Below, in pieces: positions 35,083-43,756 of a stretch of 64,000 bases of DNA. The translations under genes and the position numbers were made by a program. Within the stretch, counting starts at the first letter, position 1, and each line of letters opens with the position of its first letter. The DNA is from Niabella sp. GTDB lineage: Bacteria > Bacteroidota > Bacteroidia > Chitinophagales > Chitinophagaceae. Below the pieces are notes generated by a model. The model made no database searches. It saw only the letters and a program-made list of their open reading frames with translations, and was not told the DNA's origin. The DNA is taken from assembly GCA_017744715.1 (NCBI GenBank), contig JAGIAT010000005.1, positions 62,001-126,000 on the forward strand. Reading direction: 5' to 3'.

Positions 35083-35090
35083 TACCTTTG
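35083..35090 (+). promoter_or_regulatory. -7 promoter box and leader of rpmI-rplT
   Basis: TACCTTTG matches the -7 consensus and leaves a leader of about 92 nt before rpmI. The leader holds a palindrome CGCCCGGGCG (35141-35150) and a hairpin ACACCT-CAA-AGGTGT (35154-35168) ending 20 nt before the start codon. These could serve L20-type autoregulation. Confidence 0.65.
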
Positions 35091-35188
35091 CATCCCGTTT
35101 CAAAAACGGAAGCATTACTGAAGAGGTTCAAAAAGGGTGGCGCCCGGGCGTCAACACCTCAAAGGTGTCACAACAAAATAAAGGTATC

Positions 35189-35386
35189 ATGCCTAAAGTA
35201 AAGACGAATTCCAGTGCAAAAAAGCGTTTTAAAGTAACCGCTACTGGTAAGATCACTCACCAAAAAAGTTTCAAACGTCACATTCTGACTAAAAAATCAA
35301 CCAAGCGTAAACGCGGTATGCGTATTGATGGTGTTGTTGCAAAATCCAACATGAATTTTGTACAGCGCTTGTTACGTTTAAAGTAA
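35189..35386 (+). CDS. rpmI: 50S ribosomal protein L35
   Basis: A 65-residue basic protein starting MPKVKTNSSAKKRFKVTATG and carrying the L35 signature KRHILTKKSTKRKR. It is the usual first partner of rplT. In many bacteria infC precedes it; here infC is absent, an MG2/plug gene on the other strand lies upstream, and rpmI has its own promoter. The frame is open upstream to 34973, but that part is not L35-like. Confidence 0.97.
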   Translation: MPKVKTNSSAKKRFKVTATGKITHQKSFKRHILTKKSTKRKRGMRIDGVVAKSNMNFVQRLLRLK

Positions 35387-35435
35387 GCGATTGCTTGATT
35401 TTTATTTTATTATTTACAATTAAAATTATTCAGAT

Positions 35436-35780
35436 ATGCCACGTTCAGTAAACTCAGCAGCTTCTAAAGCCCGCCGGAAAAAAATATTAAAGCAAGCCAA
35501 AGGCTTCTATGGCAAACGTAAAAATGTATTTACCGTTGCCAAAAACGTTGTAGAAAAAGGGATGACCTACATGTATGTGGGTCGCAAATTAAAGAAAAGA
35601 GATTACCGTTCTTTATGGATCGCGCGTATCAACGCTGCTGTTCGCGAAGAAGGATTAACGTATTCTGTTTTCATCAACAAACTGAAAGAAAAGCAAATTG
35701 ATCTGGACCGGAAAGTACTGGCGGATCTTGCTATGAACAACCCCGAGTCTTTCAAGGCGCTGGTTGCTTCTGTTAAATAG
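35436..35780 (+). CDS. rplT: 50S ribosomal protein L20
   Basis: A 114-residue protein. [20 protein letters not shown] and [20 protein letters not shown] are L20 signatures. L20 is essential for early 50S assembly and is known to repress its own operon in several bacteria. It lies 49 nt after rpmI, and a terminator follows. Confidence 0.97.
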   Translation: MPRSVNSAASKARRKKILKQAKGFYGKRKNVFTVAKNVVEKGMTYMYVGRKLKKRDYRSLWIARINAAVREEGLTYSVFINKLKEKQIDLDRKVLADLAMNNPESFKALVASVK

Positions 35781-35804
35781 CCGATTTCTCACATAAATTA
35801 TTTG

Positions 35805-35836
35805 AAACCGTTCTGTTTAGGAGCGGTTTTTTTATT
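35805..35836 (+). terminator. rplT terminator
   Basis: AAACCGTTCT (35805-35814) pairs with AGGAGCGGTTT, with one G-U, around a GTTT loop. A T7 run follows. It lies 24 nt after the rplT stop. Confidence 0.85.
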
Positions 35837-35909
35837 CAGAAATACGCTAATTTAGCGGGCAATTTAAAAAAACTTAAAAGCTGCCGGCATTCACCGGATT
35901 TGTTGGGTA

Positions 35910-37382
35910 ATGAATAATTCATACTTAGGCTTAGTAGACCAGACCTTTAACTTTCCGCAGGAAGGCATTGAAGTAGAAGATGGCTATTTGAAATTTAACG
36001 GCATCGACCTGAAAGCCCTGATCAAAAAGCACGGCACGCCCCTCAAGGTCAGTTACCTGCCCAAGATCGGGATCAATATCAATAAGGCAAAGCAATATTT
36101 TGCCGCCGCCATGAAGCGGCATAAGTATGAAGGACAATATTTTTATTGTTACTGTACCAAGAGCTCGCATTTTTCTTTTGTAGTGGAAGAGGCGCTGAAG
36201 CACAATATTCACCTGGAAACATCTTTTGCGTACGATATCGATATCATTAACCAGTTGTACAAAAGAAGAAAGATCACAAAAGACATCAACATCGTTTGCA
36301 ATGGCTTTAAGCAAAAAGCCTATACCTCGCGCATTGCAAAACTGATCAACAGCGGCTTTAAAAATGTGATACCGGTGCTGGATAATAAAGAGGAGCTGCA
36401 GATGTACAAACGGAGCATAAAAAGTAAGGAGCCGTTTAAACTGGGTATCCGTATTGCAGCTGAGGAGGAACCCACGTTCCCTTTTTACACCTCGCGTTTG
36501 GGAATACGGGCAAAAGATGTGCTGGAATTTTATGTAGATGAAATTGAGGGAAATGAGGAGAAGTTTCAGCTCAAGATGCTGCACATTTTCCTGAATAAAG
36601 GAATTAAGGACGATATCTATTACTGGAGTGAGCTGCGTAAAAGCATCAATCTCTACTGCCAGCTCAAGAAGATTTGTCCCGAGCTGGATTCGATCAATAT
36701 CGGCGGCGGTTTTCCCATCAAACACAGCCTGGCGTTTGAATACGACTACCAGTTCATGATCAATGAGATCATCAGCAATATCAAATCGGCCTGCAAAAAG
36801 GCAAAAGTACCCGTGCCCAATATCTATACCGAATTTGGCAGTTTTACGGTGGGGGAGAGCATGGCGCATATTTACAGCGTGATCGGGGAAAAAGTGCAGA
36901 ACGACCGCGAAACCTGGTATATGATCGATTCGTCCTTCATTACCACACTGCCGGATACCTGGGGTATTGGTGAAAAATTCCTGATGCTGCCAATCAATAA
37001 ATGGAATAATGAATACCAGCGGGTGGTATTGGGCGGCATCACCTGCGACGGACATGATTACTATGATTCGGAGGAACATATCAATGAAGTGTTCCTTCCC
37101 AAAATCAATAATGATAACCGGGTGGGCGGACTGGGTGTTCCGGCTATTGAAGCAACGCCAAAGAATGCCGAAAGCGATGCGGAGCCATTGTATGTGGGCT
37201 TTTTTCATACCGGTGCCTACCAGGATCAGATCAGCGGGTACGGGGGCATTAAGCACTGCCTGATCCCGTCACCCAAACACATTATACTTGAGTATGATAA
37301 GAACGGCAAGCTGATCGAGTGGGTATATGCCAAAGAGCAAACCTCCCAGAGTATGCTGAAGATCCTGGGGTATCTGCGTTAG
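35910..37382 (+). CDS. Arginine decarboxylase (PLP-dependent, alanine racemase-fold)
   Basis: A 490-residue fold-III PLP decarboxylase, which makes agmatine for polyamine synthesis. The internal-aldimine lysine is expected at Lys84 in YCYCTKSSHF. INIGGGFPIKH near residue 267 is the glycine-rich phosphate loop. YTEFGSFTVGES near 307 and YVGFFHTGAYQDQISG near 430 complete the C-terminal active-site region. It resembles the approximately 465-residue form common in Bacteroidota, not long proteobacterial SpeA. It is monocistronic, with terminators on both sides. Substrate specificity is by family resemblance. Confidence 0.85.
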   Translation: MNNSYLGLVDQTFNFPQEGIEVEDGYLKFNGIDLKALIKKHGTPLKVSYLPKIGININKAKQYFAAAMKRHKYEGQYFYCYCTKSSHFSFVVEEALKHNIHLETSFAYDIDIINQLYKRRKITKDINIVCNGFKQKAYTSRIAKLINSGFKNVIPVLDNKEELQMYKRSIKSKEPFKLGIRIAAEEEPTFPFYTSRLGIRAKDVLEFYVDEIEGNEEKFQLKMLHIFLNKGIKDDIYYWSELRKSINLYCQLKKICPELDSINIGGGFPIKHSLAFEYDYQFMINEIISNIKSACKKAKVPVPNIYTEFGSFTVGESMAHIYSVIGEKVQNDRETWYMIDSSFITTLPDTWGIGEKFLMLPINKWNNEYQRVVLGGITCDGHDYYDSEEHINEVFLPKINNDNRVGGLGVPAIEATPKNAESDAEPLYVGFFHTGAYQDQISGYGGIKHCLIPSPKHIILEYDKNGKLIEWVYAKEQTSQSMLKILGYLR

Positions 37383-37412
37383 AACGACTATTTTTTTCAG
37401 GATAAGATTTTG

Positions 37413-37448
37413 AAAGGCCGGCTGGTATCAGCAGGCCTTTATTCTTTT
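37413..37448 (+). terminator. Arginine decarboxylase gene terminator
   Basis: AAAGGCCGGCTG (37413-37424) pairs with CAGCAGGCCTTT (37429-37440), one G-A mismatch, followed by T-rich sequence. Confidence 0.8.
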
Positions 37449-37561
37449 ACAGTGGCCACACGCAGTAACGTGTATGTAAATCAATAATACCAATAAGAAA
37501 GGGTATACATTATAAATAATGTCAGGATCGCGTTTTTTTGTTATTTAAAATAATACACTAA

Positions 37562-37612
37562 ATGGCAGAAAAGGATTTTTTGGGTCACCCAACATCCGTG
37601 CATTTATTCTGA
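37562..37612 (+). pseudogene. Possible N-terminal remnant of a POT/PTR-type transporter
   Basis: The frame MAEKDFLGHPTSVHLF ends at TGA after 16 residues. The KDFLGHP block resembles the conserved N-terminus of proton-dependent peptide transporters (KDFFGHPKGL). Nothing transporter-like follows. The 280-nt gap between the decarboxylase terminator and the isoaspartyl peptidase gene holds no other feature except the AGAAAGGGTATA half-site at 37496-37507. Chance resemblance is quite possible. Confidence 0.2.
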
Positions 37613-37717
37613 TCATCGCCCACAATATAGATCAGCCGGGCATTCCGGACGGAATCGATCCGGGGTTGATTGCTGTTTGCCTGGTAAAATCAACGCTGGT
37701 GATAGAATATTGTTTCA

Positions 37718-38770
37718 TCATTTATAAATATAAATCGTTATGTTACCCTTCTCATCCACCGTACCACGGTACATGCCGGAGGTGTTAAATTCCATAGCTA
37801 CATTCCCGGACCTGTCTAAACCGATGATACCGCCATCACCACCCATTTTGCCGATTTCTGCAATTACCTGTTTGGCTGCATCCCGTACAGAAAGCTTTTT
37901 TAATTCTATCAGGGAAGACATGCGGTTTGCCGCTACTTCCCGGATATAATATTCGCCCCAGCCGGTACATGAAATACCTGCGGTGGCATTATTACAATAG
38001 GTGCCGGCGCCAATTATGGGGGAATCGCCTACACGGCCATATTTTTTATTGGTCATGCCACCGGTAGATGTGCCCGCGGCCAGGTTCCCGTTTTTGTCGA
38101 GCGCTACAGCACCTACTGTTCCAAACTTTTTGTCTTTATCAGAAATGCCATAGATCCGGCTCTTCCGCGGATCCATATCATTAAACGCCGCCCGGCCTTT
38201 TTCTTCTGTTTTTATGGTCCGTTGCAACTGATCCCAGCGCTCCTGCGTAAAGAAATAGGAGGCGGGTACGGTATCGCACCCGTTTGCCGCAGCAAATTGT
38301 TCTGCCCCTCTGCCCACCATCATCACATGCTCGGATTTTTCCATTACTGCTCTTGCCGCGTTAATAGGATTTTTGATATTGGTTACACCCGCTACAGCAC
38401 CGGCCTTTAGTGTTTGCCCGTCCATAATGGACGCATCGAGTTCATTCCTGCCATCATGGGTAAATACCGCGCCCTTACCTGCATTAAATAAAGGAGAATT
38501 CTCCATTATGTTAATGGCTGCCTGTACGGCATCCGTAGAAGGCTTTCCTTCTTTGATCAGCTTGTACCCGTTCTGAAGGGCTTCGGTCAATGCATCGGTA
38601 TATGCTTTCTCCTTTTCAGGGGTCATAAATTGTTTTTTAATGGTTCCGGCGCCGCCATGGATCACCATAACATATTTGGTGGTTTGGGTGGTGCCGGGCC
38701 GATCGCTACAGGAGAGCATTATAAGGCTGCTGCCTGCAATCAAACAGATGGTCTTTAAAATATTTTTCAT
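37718..38770 (-). CDS. Isoaspartyl peptidase / L-asparaginase (Ntn hydrolase), lipoprotein
   Basis: A 350-residue plant-type asparaginase family protein that self-cleaves before a catalytic Thr. The N-terminus is a lipoprotein signal ending LIMLSCSD (Cys near residue 21). MVIHGGAGT near 35 and NAGKGAVF near 97 are family marks. GTVGAVALDKNGNLAAGTSTGG near 217 has the Thr nucleophile at the cleavage site. GDSPIIGAGTYCNN near 247 is also conserved. It would act in the periplasm on isoaspartyl dipeptides or Asn/peptides. No operon partner is seen. Confidence 0.9.
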   Translation of the reverse strand: MKNILKTICLIAGSSLIMLSCSDRPGTTQTTKYVMVIHGGAGTIKKQFMTPEKEKAYTDALTEALQNGYKLIKEGKPSTDAVQAAINIMENSPLFNAGKGAVFTHDGRNELDASIMDGQTLKAGAVAGVTNIKNPINAARAVMEKSEHVMMVGRGAEQFAAANGCDTVPASYFFTQERWDQLQRTIKTEEKGRAAFNDMDPRKSRIYGISDKDKKFGTVGAVALDKNGNLAAGTSTGGMTNKKYGRVGDSPIIGAGTYCNNATAGISCTGWGEYYIREVAANRMSSLIELKKLSVRDAAKQVIAEIGKMGGDGGIIGLDRSGNVAMEFNTSGMYRGTVDEKGNITIYIYK

Positions 38771-38896
38771 TGTATCTTTTTAATTTCTTCTTTTAAACGG
38801 ATCGGATGAAACGGCGCAATTATTTTAGCCATCAGCGAGACGTTTCAACTGCTGTTACGGACGGCTACTCTGAACCCGGTTTTTCAAAACAACCGA

Positions 38897-39136
38897 TCAC
38901 CAGGATGTTTCCTGTCCGGTTGTATGCTCCGGTTCAAAAGTATTCATATTAAACTTATTCTTGCCAACCTTGGCTGATATTGCAGCAATCTGTATGACTT
39001 TGCCCTTGCGGCTCGATGTTGCCGGTTTATTCACTTTTAATGTTCCTGGTGTTTTGGCTGCATCCGTTTTCAGGAAAAAGGCTTTATTACGGTCATCCAT
39101 ACAAACAGCCGCCTTTTTCTTCAACGGCAATTCCAT
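38897..39136 (-). CDS. Hypothetical small basic protein
   Basis: A 79-residue Lys-rich frame starting MELPLKKKAAVCMDDRNK, with a conserved-looking KTDAAKTPGTLKVNKPA middle and no signal peptide or membrane segment. It is not recognised. It could be a real small gene or chance. The opposite strand at 38961-39161 is also open. The 450-nt gap around it shows nothing else. Confidence 0.3.
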   Translation of the reverse strand: MELPLKKKAAVCMDDRNKAFFLKTDAAKTPGTLKVNKPATSSRKGKVIQIAAISAKVGKNKFNMNTFEPEHTTGQETSW

Positions 39137-39218
39137 AAGGCTTTTACCTGGTTTTTCATGATCCGGGGAAAACAGCCGGGTGCACGGGTAGTCGCGCTGA
39201 GGCTTTATGAGCGCATTT

Positions 39219-39659
39219 TTACGGTTGTTTTACAAAATAAATCAATGCTTCCGGATGGCAGCAGGGTGGCCCACCCAGTACCAGGGAGTCCTGGTTGAGC
39301 AGTACAATATGAGTGGCGCCGTTCAAACCCCATAATGGCTCATCTGACAGGATGGTTGGCTGGTCCGGAAAGTCGAGTTGAATGCCTTCCTGCATGCGCA
39401 AAACCTGGTATCTTTTTTTTTCTGTTAAAACACCGTCGGGCGATCGTAATTCGAAGATCCCGGAACTGCTGAAATGTAAGGTGTAAGGCGCTATTTCAAG
39501 ATTTTCTAATTGACCTTTATAAGCGCTGAACAACCAGGTGCCCTGGATCGCTTCGGATTCTGTTGGTGCTTTCCGTTCAACTTCCTGGTTTTTCCGGCAG
39601 GAAAAGAGCCCTCCGGCAGAAAGCATGAACAATAAAAGTGGGATCAATCTGAATTTCAT
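39219..39659 (-). CDS. Lipocalin-like lipoprotein of unknown function
   Basis: A 146-residue lipoprotein: MKFRLIPLLLFMLSAGGLFS then Cys (LFSCRKN). The mature part begins with a short spacer and EAIQGTWLFSAYKGQLENL. It continues with beta strands (YTLHFSSSGIFELRS, KKRYQVLRMQEGIQLDF, HIVLLNQDSLVLGG), the pattern of lipocalin-like DUF proteins of Bacteroidota. Start ATG 39659 is chosen; the longer frame from 39737 has no signal at its N-terminus. It is divergent from the META gene. Confidence 0.65.
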   Translation of the reverse strand: MKFRLIPLLLFMLSAGGLFSCRKNQEVERKAPTESEAIQGTWLFSAYKGQLENLEIAPYTLHFSSSGIFELRSPDGVLTEKKRYQVLRMQEGIQLDFPDQPTILSDEPLWGLNGATHIVLLNQDSLVLGGPPCCHPEALIYFVKQP

Positions 39660-39696
39660 TAGTTTTAGTGTTGAATTGTGTATTGTTCGAAGATTA

Positions 39697-39731
39697 GGAT
39701 ATATATATTGATATACAAATATATGATATCC
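39697..39731. promoter_or_regulatory. AT-rich imperfect palindrome in a divergent promoter region
   Basis: GGATAT (39697-39702) pairs with ATATCC (39726-39731) around an ATATAT...ATATAT core, midway between the lipocalin-like and META genes. It could be a shared operator. Confidence 0.35.
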
Positions 39732-39753
39732 GGCCAACCTTTATCGAAGAAAT

Positions 39754-40902
39754 ATGAAAGTAATGTTACTGTATCCGGTGTTTGCAATGGCCGTTATTGC
39801 AGGTTGTAACCGCCATACGGCGCCCCTGGTTAGCTCTATGCAAACGGAGGGGCTGCATCATAAATGGAAGATTACGGCACTAAACGGTTATGCGCAGCCG
39901 CTTTCCCAAACGGAGCTGGACCTGCGCAGTGTATACCGCTCTTTTGCAGTGGCGGGCTGTGATACGCTGGCGCTTACACCGCGGTTTGGTCATCAGAACC
40001 GTGTGGAGCTGGACGGACTGGCATTTTATCCCAACCCGCGCAATTGCCGCAACGATGACCTGAGTAAGGCGCTGAGGGAAAATCTTGCAGCAGCTTACCG
40101 GTTCCATATTACCGGCGGTCAGTTGGAGCTGGTCGGCAGAAATGGAGCCCGTCTTTTAAAAGCAGTGATCGACCCGGAAGACGAAAAGGGCAGCATCCGG
40201 CGCCGGTGGCAGATCACAAAAATGATCAATGTAACTTCCGACAGCTTTGCAATGCAGCGCCCGGTGATTGATTTTACCGATCTTTCAGCATCCGGCGCTT
40301 TTGTTGGCTGCAATCAACTGCGTTTTGTGACGCATATTACTGCTCCGTTTTCTATTTCCGTTGCTCATATTACCAGTACCTATAAATATTGTAAAGATGC
40401 GGCCGGTTTTGAGTCGATCATAACCAAAGCGCTGCCGCTGATGTCGAAATACCAGGTGATCGGCAACCGGCTAAAATTGTTCGACCGGGAGGATGTGCTG
40501 TTACTGGAAGCGGTGGCCGATGCCGGTCCGGTAACGGACCCCACGGGTAGTACCCGGAACCCATTGCACCGGGAATGGATGCTGAAAAAGCTGGATGGGG
40601 CAGATGGAAACCTGGTGATAAAATCCCGGGCCTCGATCAACCTGACTGATCATACACAAACGGGCGGGATGGCAGGATGTAACCGAGCGATGTTCACTGC
40701 TCAAACCGGCGCGGGTACATCGATCCGCTTTTCTGCAATTGCTACCACAAAAAAATTCTGTACGGAATTTATGGGGGTGGAAGAACGTTATCTGGAGGTA
40801 TTGCCGCGGATCCGCTCCTACGAGCTTAGCGGCCATTTTATAAAATTTAAGGATGCCGCAGGAAAAGTCTTAGCGGAAGGGGTGGCAGCAGACTGGGATT
40901 AG
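39754..40902 (+). CDS. Lipoprotein with three META (HslJ-like) domains
   Basis: A 382-residue protein with a lipoprotein signal (MAVIAGCNRH, Cys near residue 15). Three repeats of about 120 residues follow, each with an HslJ/META pattern: W-start (HHKWKITALNG; RRRWQITKMIN; HREWMLKKLDG), then a G-C motif (VAGCDTL; FVGCNQL; MAGCNRA), a second Cys (NPRNC; YKYCKD; KKFCTE) and a closing strand. Paired cysteines in each repeat could form disulfides. META domains are linked to outer-membrane stress and motility, but the role here is unknown. Three copies in one chain is unusual. Confidence 0.8.
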   Translation: MKVMLLYPVFAMAVIAGCNRHTAPLVSSMQTEGLHHKWKITALNGYAQPLSQTELDLRSVYRSFAVAGCDTLALTPRFGHQNRVELDGLAFYPNPRNCRNDDLSKALRENLAAAYRFHITGGQLELVGRNGARLLKAVIDPEDEKGSIRRRWQITKMINVTSDSFAMQRPVIDFTDLSASGAFVGCNQLRFVTHITAPFSISVAHITSTYKYCKDAAGFESIITKALPLMSKYQVIGNRLKLFDREDVLLLEAVADAGPVTDPTGSTRNPLHREWMLKKLDGADGNLVIKSRASINLTDHTQTGGMAGCNRAMFTAQTGAGTSIRFSAIATTKKFCTEFMGVEERYLEVLPRIRSYELSGHFIKFKDAAGKVLAEGVAADWD

Positions 40903-40999
40903 GAATCCTGCATCCGGGATCTACAAAATTATAACACCCCCCGGTAAAGGCTGTGGAAAATATACTAAATGGATGCCCTCAACTTTTCCTATTTTTTCC

Positions 41000-41007
41000 T
41001 ACCTTTG
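41000..41007 (+). promoter_or_regulatory. fusA -7 promoter box (TACCTTTG) and leader
   Basis: TACCTTTG matches the -7 consensus and gives a leader of about 100 nt. In the leader CCATTC (41020-41025) can pair with GAATGG (41074-41079). Confidence 0.65.
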
Positions 41008-41115
41008 CAGCCTTAAATTCCATTCATTCTGTTCCGATACAGTTTTTTGTTTGTAAGTAATTGGAAATGAGTAGAATGGATTCTGAAATCAAATAATTTC
41101 AACTTTAGAAAAATC

Positions 41116-43263
41116 ATGGCAGATTTAAAATTACAAAGAAACTTTGGTATTGCCGCTCACATTGACGCGGGTAAAACCACTACAACGGAACGTATTTTAC
41201 GTTACACCGGTATGATTCACAGAACGGGTGAGGTACACGAAGGTGCTGCTACAACCGACTGGATGGAACAGGAAAAAGAGCGTGGTATTACCATCACTTC
41301 TGCCGCGGTTAGCTGCCAGTGGAACTTTCCGACTGCTAACGGAAAGGCAACTGCAGATACAAAAAAATATTCTTTTAATATCATTGACACTCCCGGACAC
41401 GTGGATTTTACCGTAGAGGTAGAACGTTCCATGCGGGTTCTGGATGGTCTGATTGCGCTGTTTTCTGCGGTAGACGGGGTAGAACCTCAGTCTGAAACCG
41501 TATGGCGCCAGGCAAACCGCTACCGGGTACCCCGTATCGGGTTTGTAAACAAAATGGACCGTCAGGGTGCTGATTTTCTGAACGTGGTAAAACAGGTTCG
41601 CGAAATGCTGGGTGCGAAGGCCGTGCCTTTGCAGCTGCCTATCGGTGCTGAAGATAACTTTAAAGGGGTGGTGGACCTGATCAAAAACACCGGTATTATC
41701 TGGGATGATGCTACAGAAGGTATGACCTATACGGAAGTGCCGATCCCCGATGATATGAAAGCTGAAGTGGAAGAGTGGAGAGCTGCGTTAATTGAAGCCG
41801 TAGCTGAATATGATGACCAGCTGATGGAAAAATTCTTTGATGATCCGAATTCTATTTCCGAAGCGGAGATTCATGAGGCGATCCGTAAGGCTTGTATCGA
41901 CCTGAGCATTGTACCGATGATGTGCGGTTCTTCCTTCAAAAACAAAGGCGTACAAACCGCACTGGATGCGGTTTGCCGTTACCTGCCTTCTCCTGTAGAC
42001 GTAGAAGCGATCGAAGGTCATGATCCCAACGATCCTGAGAAAGTGTTAACCCGGAAGCCCGATGCAAAAGAACCTTTTGCAGCGCTGGCGTTCAAAATCA
42101 TGACGGATCCGTTTGTAGGACGTCTGGCATTCTTCCGTTGTTACAGCGGGCATCTGGATGCAGGTTCTTATGTATTGAACGTAAGAAGCGGCAAGAAAGA
42201 GCGGATCAGCCGGATCATGAAAATGTTTGCAAACAAACAGAACCCGATCGATTTTATCGAAGCTGGTGATATTGGTGCAGCGGTTGGTTTTAAAGAAATC
42301 AAAACAGGGGATACCCTTTGCGACGAGAACCACCCGATTGTTCTGGAAAATATGTTCATTCCGGAGCCGGTGATCTCTGTAGCTGTTGAGCCTAAAACCC
42401 AGGCAGACGTTGATAAAATGGGTATGGCTATCGCAAAGCTGGTGGAAGAAGATCCTACTTTACGTGTAAAAACCGACGAAGATACCGGTCAGACCATCTT
42501 AAGCGGGATGGGTGAGTTGCACCTGGAGATCATCGTAGACCGGATGCGTCGCGAATTTAAAGTAGAAGTAAACCAGGGAGCACCCCAGGTAGCGTATAAA
42601 GAAGCATTCAACGCCACTATCGAGCACAGGGAAACCCTGAAAAAACAAACCGGTGGTCGTGGTAAGTTTGCGGATATCCAGTTTAGCCTGGGTCCTGTAG
42701 ACGAAGAGTGGAAGAAAGAAAACCCCGACAAGAACTACCAGTTTGTAAACGATATCTTTGGAGGTTCTATCCCAAGAGAGTTTGTACCTGCTATCCAGAA
42801 AGGTTTTGAAACCTCTATGAGCAGCGGTGTACTGGCCAGCTACCCGGTAGATAACATGAAGATCCGTGTATTTGACGGAAGCTTCCACGCGGTGGATTCT
42901 GACTCTATGTCGTTTGAGCTTTGTGCAAAACAAGGTTTCCGTGAAGCAGCGCGTAAGGCAAAACCTGTACTGCTGGAGCCCATCATGAAAGTAGAGGTAA
43001 TTACTCCTGAGCAATACATGGGTGATGTAACCGGTGACCTGAACCGTCGTCGCGGTATGATGGAAGGAATGGATACCCGTGCCGGCGCCCAGGTAATTAA
43101 GGCGCAGGTGCCGCTGAGCGAAATGTTCGGGTATGTAACGCAGCTGCGTTCATTAACTTCCGGACGTGCATCCAGCACCATGGAATTCTCGCACTATACT
43201 CCGGCTCCTACAAACATTGCCGAAGAAGTGATCGCAAAAGCAAAAGGAAAAGTTACTGCATAA
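41116..43263 (+). CDS. fusA: Translation elongation factor G
   Basis: A 715-residue EF-G. G1 [12 protein letters not shown] near residues 14-25, G2 [10 protein letters not shown]3 [10 protein letters not shown]4 NKMDRQGAD and the domain IV/V parts ([38 protein letters not shown]) are all intact. It is not next to rpsL/rpsG or tuf, so this is a stand-alone fusA with its own promoter and terminator. Whether it is the only EF-G copy cannot be told from this window. An IS3 element lies just past its terminator. Confidence 0.96.
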   Translation: MADLKLQRNFGIAAHIDAGKTTTTERILRYTGMIHRTGEVHEGAATTDWMEQEKERGITITSAAVSCQWNFPTANGKATADTKKYSFNIIDTPGHVDFTVEVERSMRVLDGLIALFSAVDGVEPQSETVWRQANRYRVPRIGFVNKMDRQGADFLNVVKQVREMLGAKAVPLQLPIGAEDNFKGVVDLIKNTGIIWDDATEGMTYTEVPIPDDMKAEVEEWRAALIEAVAEYDDQLMEKFFDDPNSISEAEIHEAIRKACIDLSIVPMMCGSSFKNKGVQTALDAVCRYLPSPVDVEAIEGHDPNDPEKVLTRKPDAKEPFAALAFKIMTDPFVGRLAFFRCYSGHLDAGSYVLNVRSGKKERISRIMKMFANKQNPIDFIEAGDIGAAVGFKEIKTGDTLCDENHPIVLENMFIPEPVISVAVEPKTQADVDKMGMAIAKLVEEDPTLRVKTDEDTGQTILSGMGELHLEIIVDRMRREFKVEVNQGAPQVAYKEAFNATIEHRETLKKQTGGRGKFADIQFSLGPVDEEWKKENPDKNYQFVNDIFGGSIPREFVPAIQKGFETSMSSGVLASYPVDNMKIRVFDGSFHAVDSDSMSFELCAKQGFREAARKAKPVLLEPIMKVEVITPEQYMGDVTGDLNRRRGMMEGMDTRAGAQVIKAQVPLSEMFGYVTQLRSLTSGRASSTMEFSHYTPAPTNIAEEVIAKAKGKVTA

Positions 43264-43288
43264 TTGCAGCAACCCGATTGAATAAAGA

Positions 43289-43316
43289 AAACCCTGGCTC
43301 CGGCCGGGGTTTTTTC
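43289..43316 (+). terminator. fusA terminator
   Basis: AAACCCTGGC pairs with GCCGGGGTTT (one G-U) around a TCCG loop, followed by T6. The IS3 element begins 6 nt later. Confidence 0.85.
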
Positions 43317-43362
43317 ATGTAGTGTCTTGTCCTGGAAAAAGTTGACTACAAACTCAACAATT

Positions 43363-43542
43363 ATGGACCAGTTACAGATTCGGCTTAAAGGCGCCAATCC
43401 CCAAAAAAAATTTAGTGAGTCTTTCAAAAGACAGGTTGTCTGCGAGTTCGAACGGGGTATTTTAAACAAGAAACAGCTTCAGTTAAAGTATGGATTAAAA
43501 GGGCACAGCCAGGTACTTAAGTGGTGCCGCAAATATGGATAA
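43363..43542 (+). CDS. IS3 transposase OrfA, N-terminal HTH part
   Basis: A 59-residue frame with FSESFKRQVVCEFERGILNK and LKYGLKGHSQVLKWCRKYG, the helix-turn-helix of IS3 OrfA. OrfA is usually one reading frame of 90-120 residues. Here it stops at TAA and the rest continues in another frame from 43535. A single extra base would explain this, or the overlap ATGGATAA could allow coupled restart. Confidence 0.8.
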   Translation: MDQLQIRLKGANPQKKFSESFKRQVVCEFERGILNKKQLQLKYGLKGHSQVLKWCRKYG

Positions 43543-43756
43543 ATTTGCTTATCCCGATAATAAATCAATTGGCCGTCCGATGAAAGATCCTCAGCAGCAA
43601 AAGATAAAAGAACTGGAAGCTAAGCTTAAGGCTGCGGAATTAAAGCTGAAAGTTTATGACAAACTCATAGAGGTAACTAACCGTGAACTGGATACGGATA
43701 TTATAAAAAAAATCGAGGCCAGGTTGTCCGAGAATTGGCAACAGAAGAAAAAATAA
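43535..43756 (+). CDS. IS3 transposase OrfA, C-terminal leucine-zipper part
   Basis: A 73-residue frame with a coiled coil (QQQKIKELEAKLKAAELKLK) as in the OrfA zipper. It overlaps the HTH frame by 8 nt. Its end QQKKK-stop contains A6-T (AAAAAAT), a classical -1 slippery site leading into OrfB. Confidence 0.75.
   Translation: MDKFAYPDNKSIGRPMKDPQQQKIKELEAKLKAAELKLKVYDKLIEVTNRELDTDIIKKIEARLSENWQQKKK

Noticed and set aside
34973..35188. N-terminal extension of rpmI up to 34973
   Set aside because: L35 begins at MPKVKTN (35189). The upstream part is not ribosomal and the -7 box at 35083-35090 lies inside it.
35931..37256. 441-residue open frame on the minus strand opposite the arginine decarboxylase gene
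   Set aside because: The plus-strand frame has the complete PLP-enzyme motifs. The minus frame has no recognised domain and arises from codon bias.
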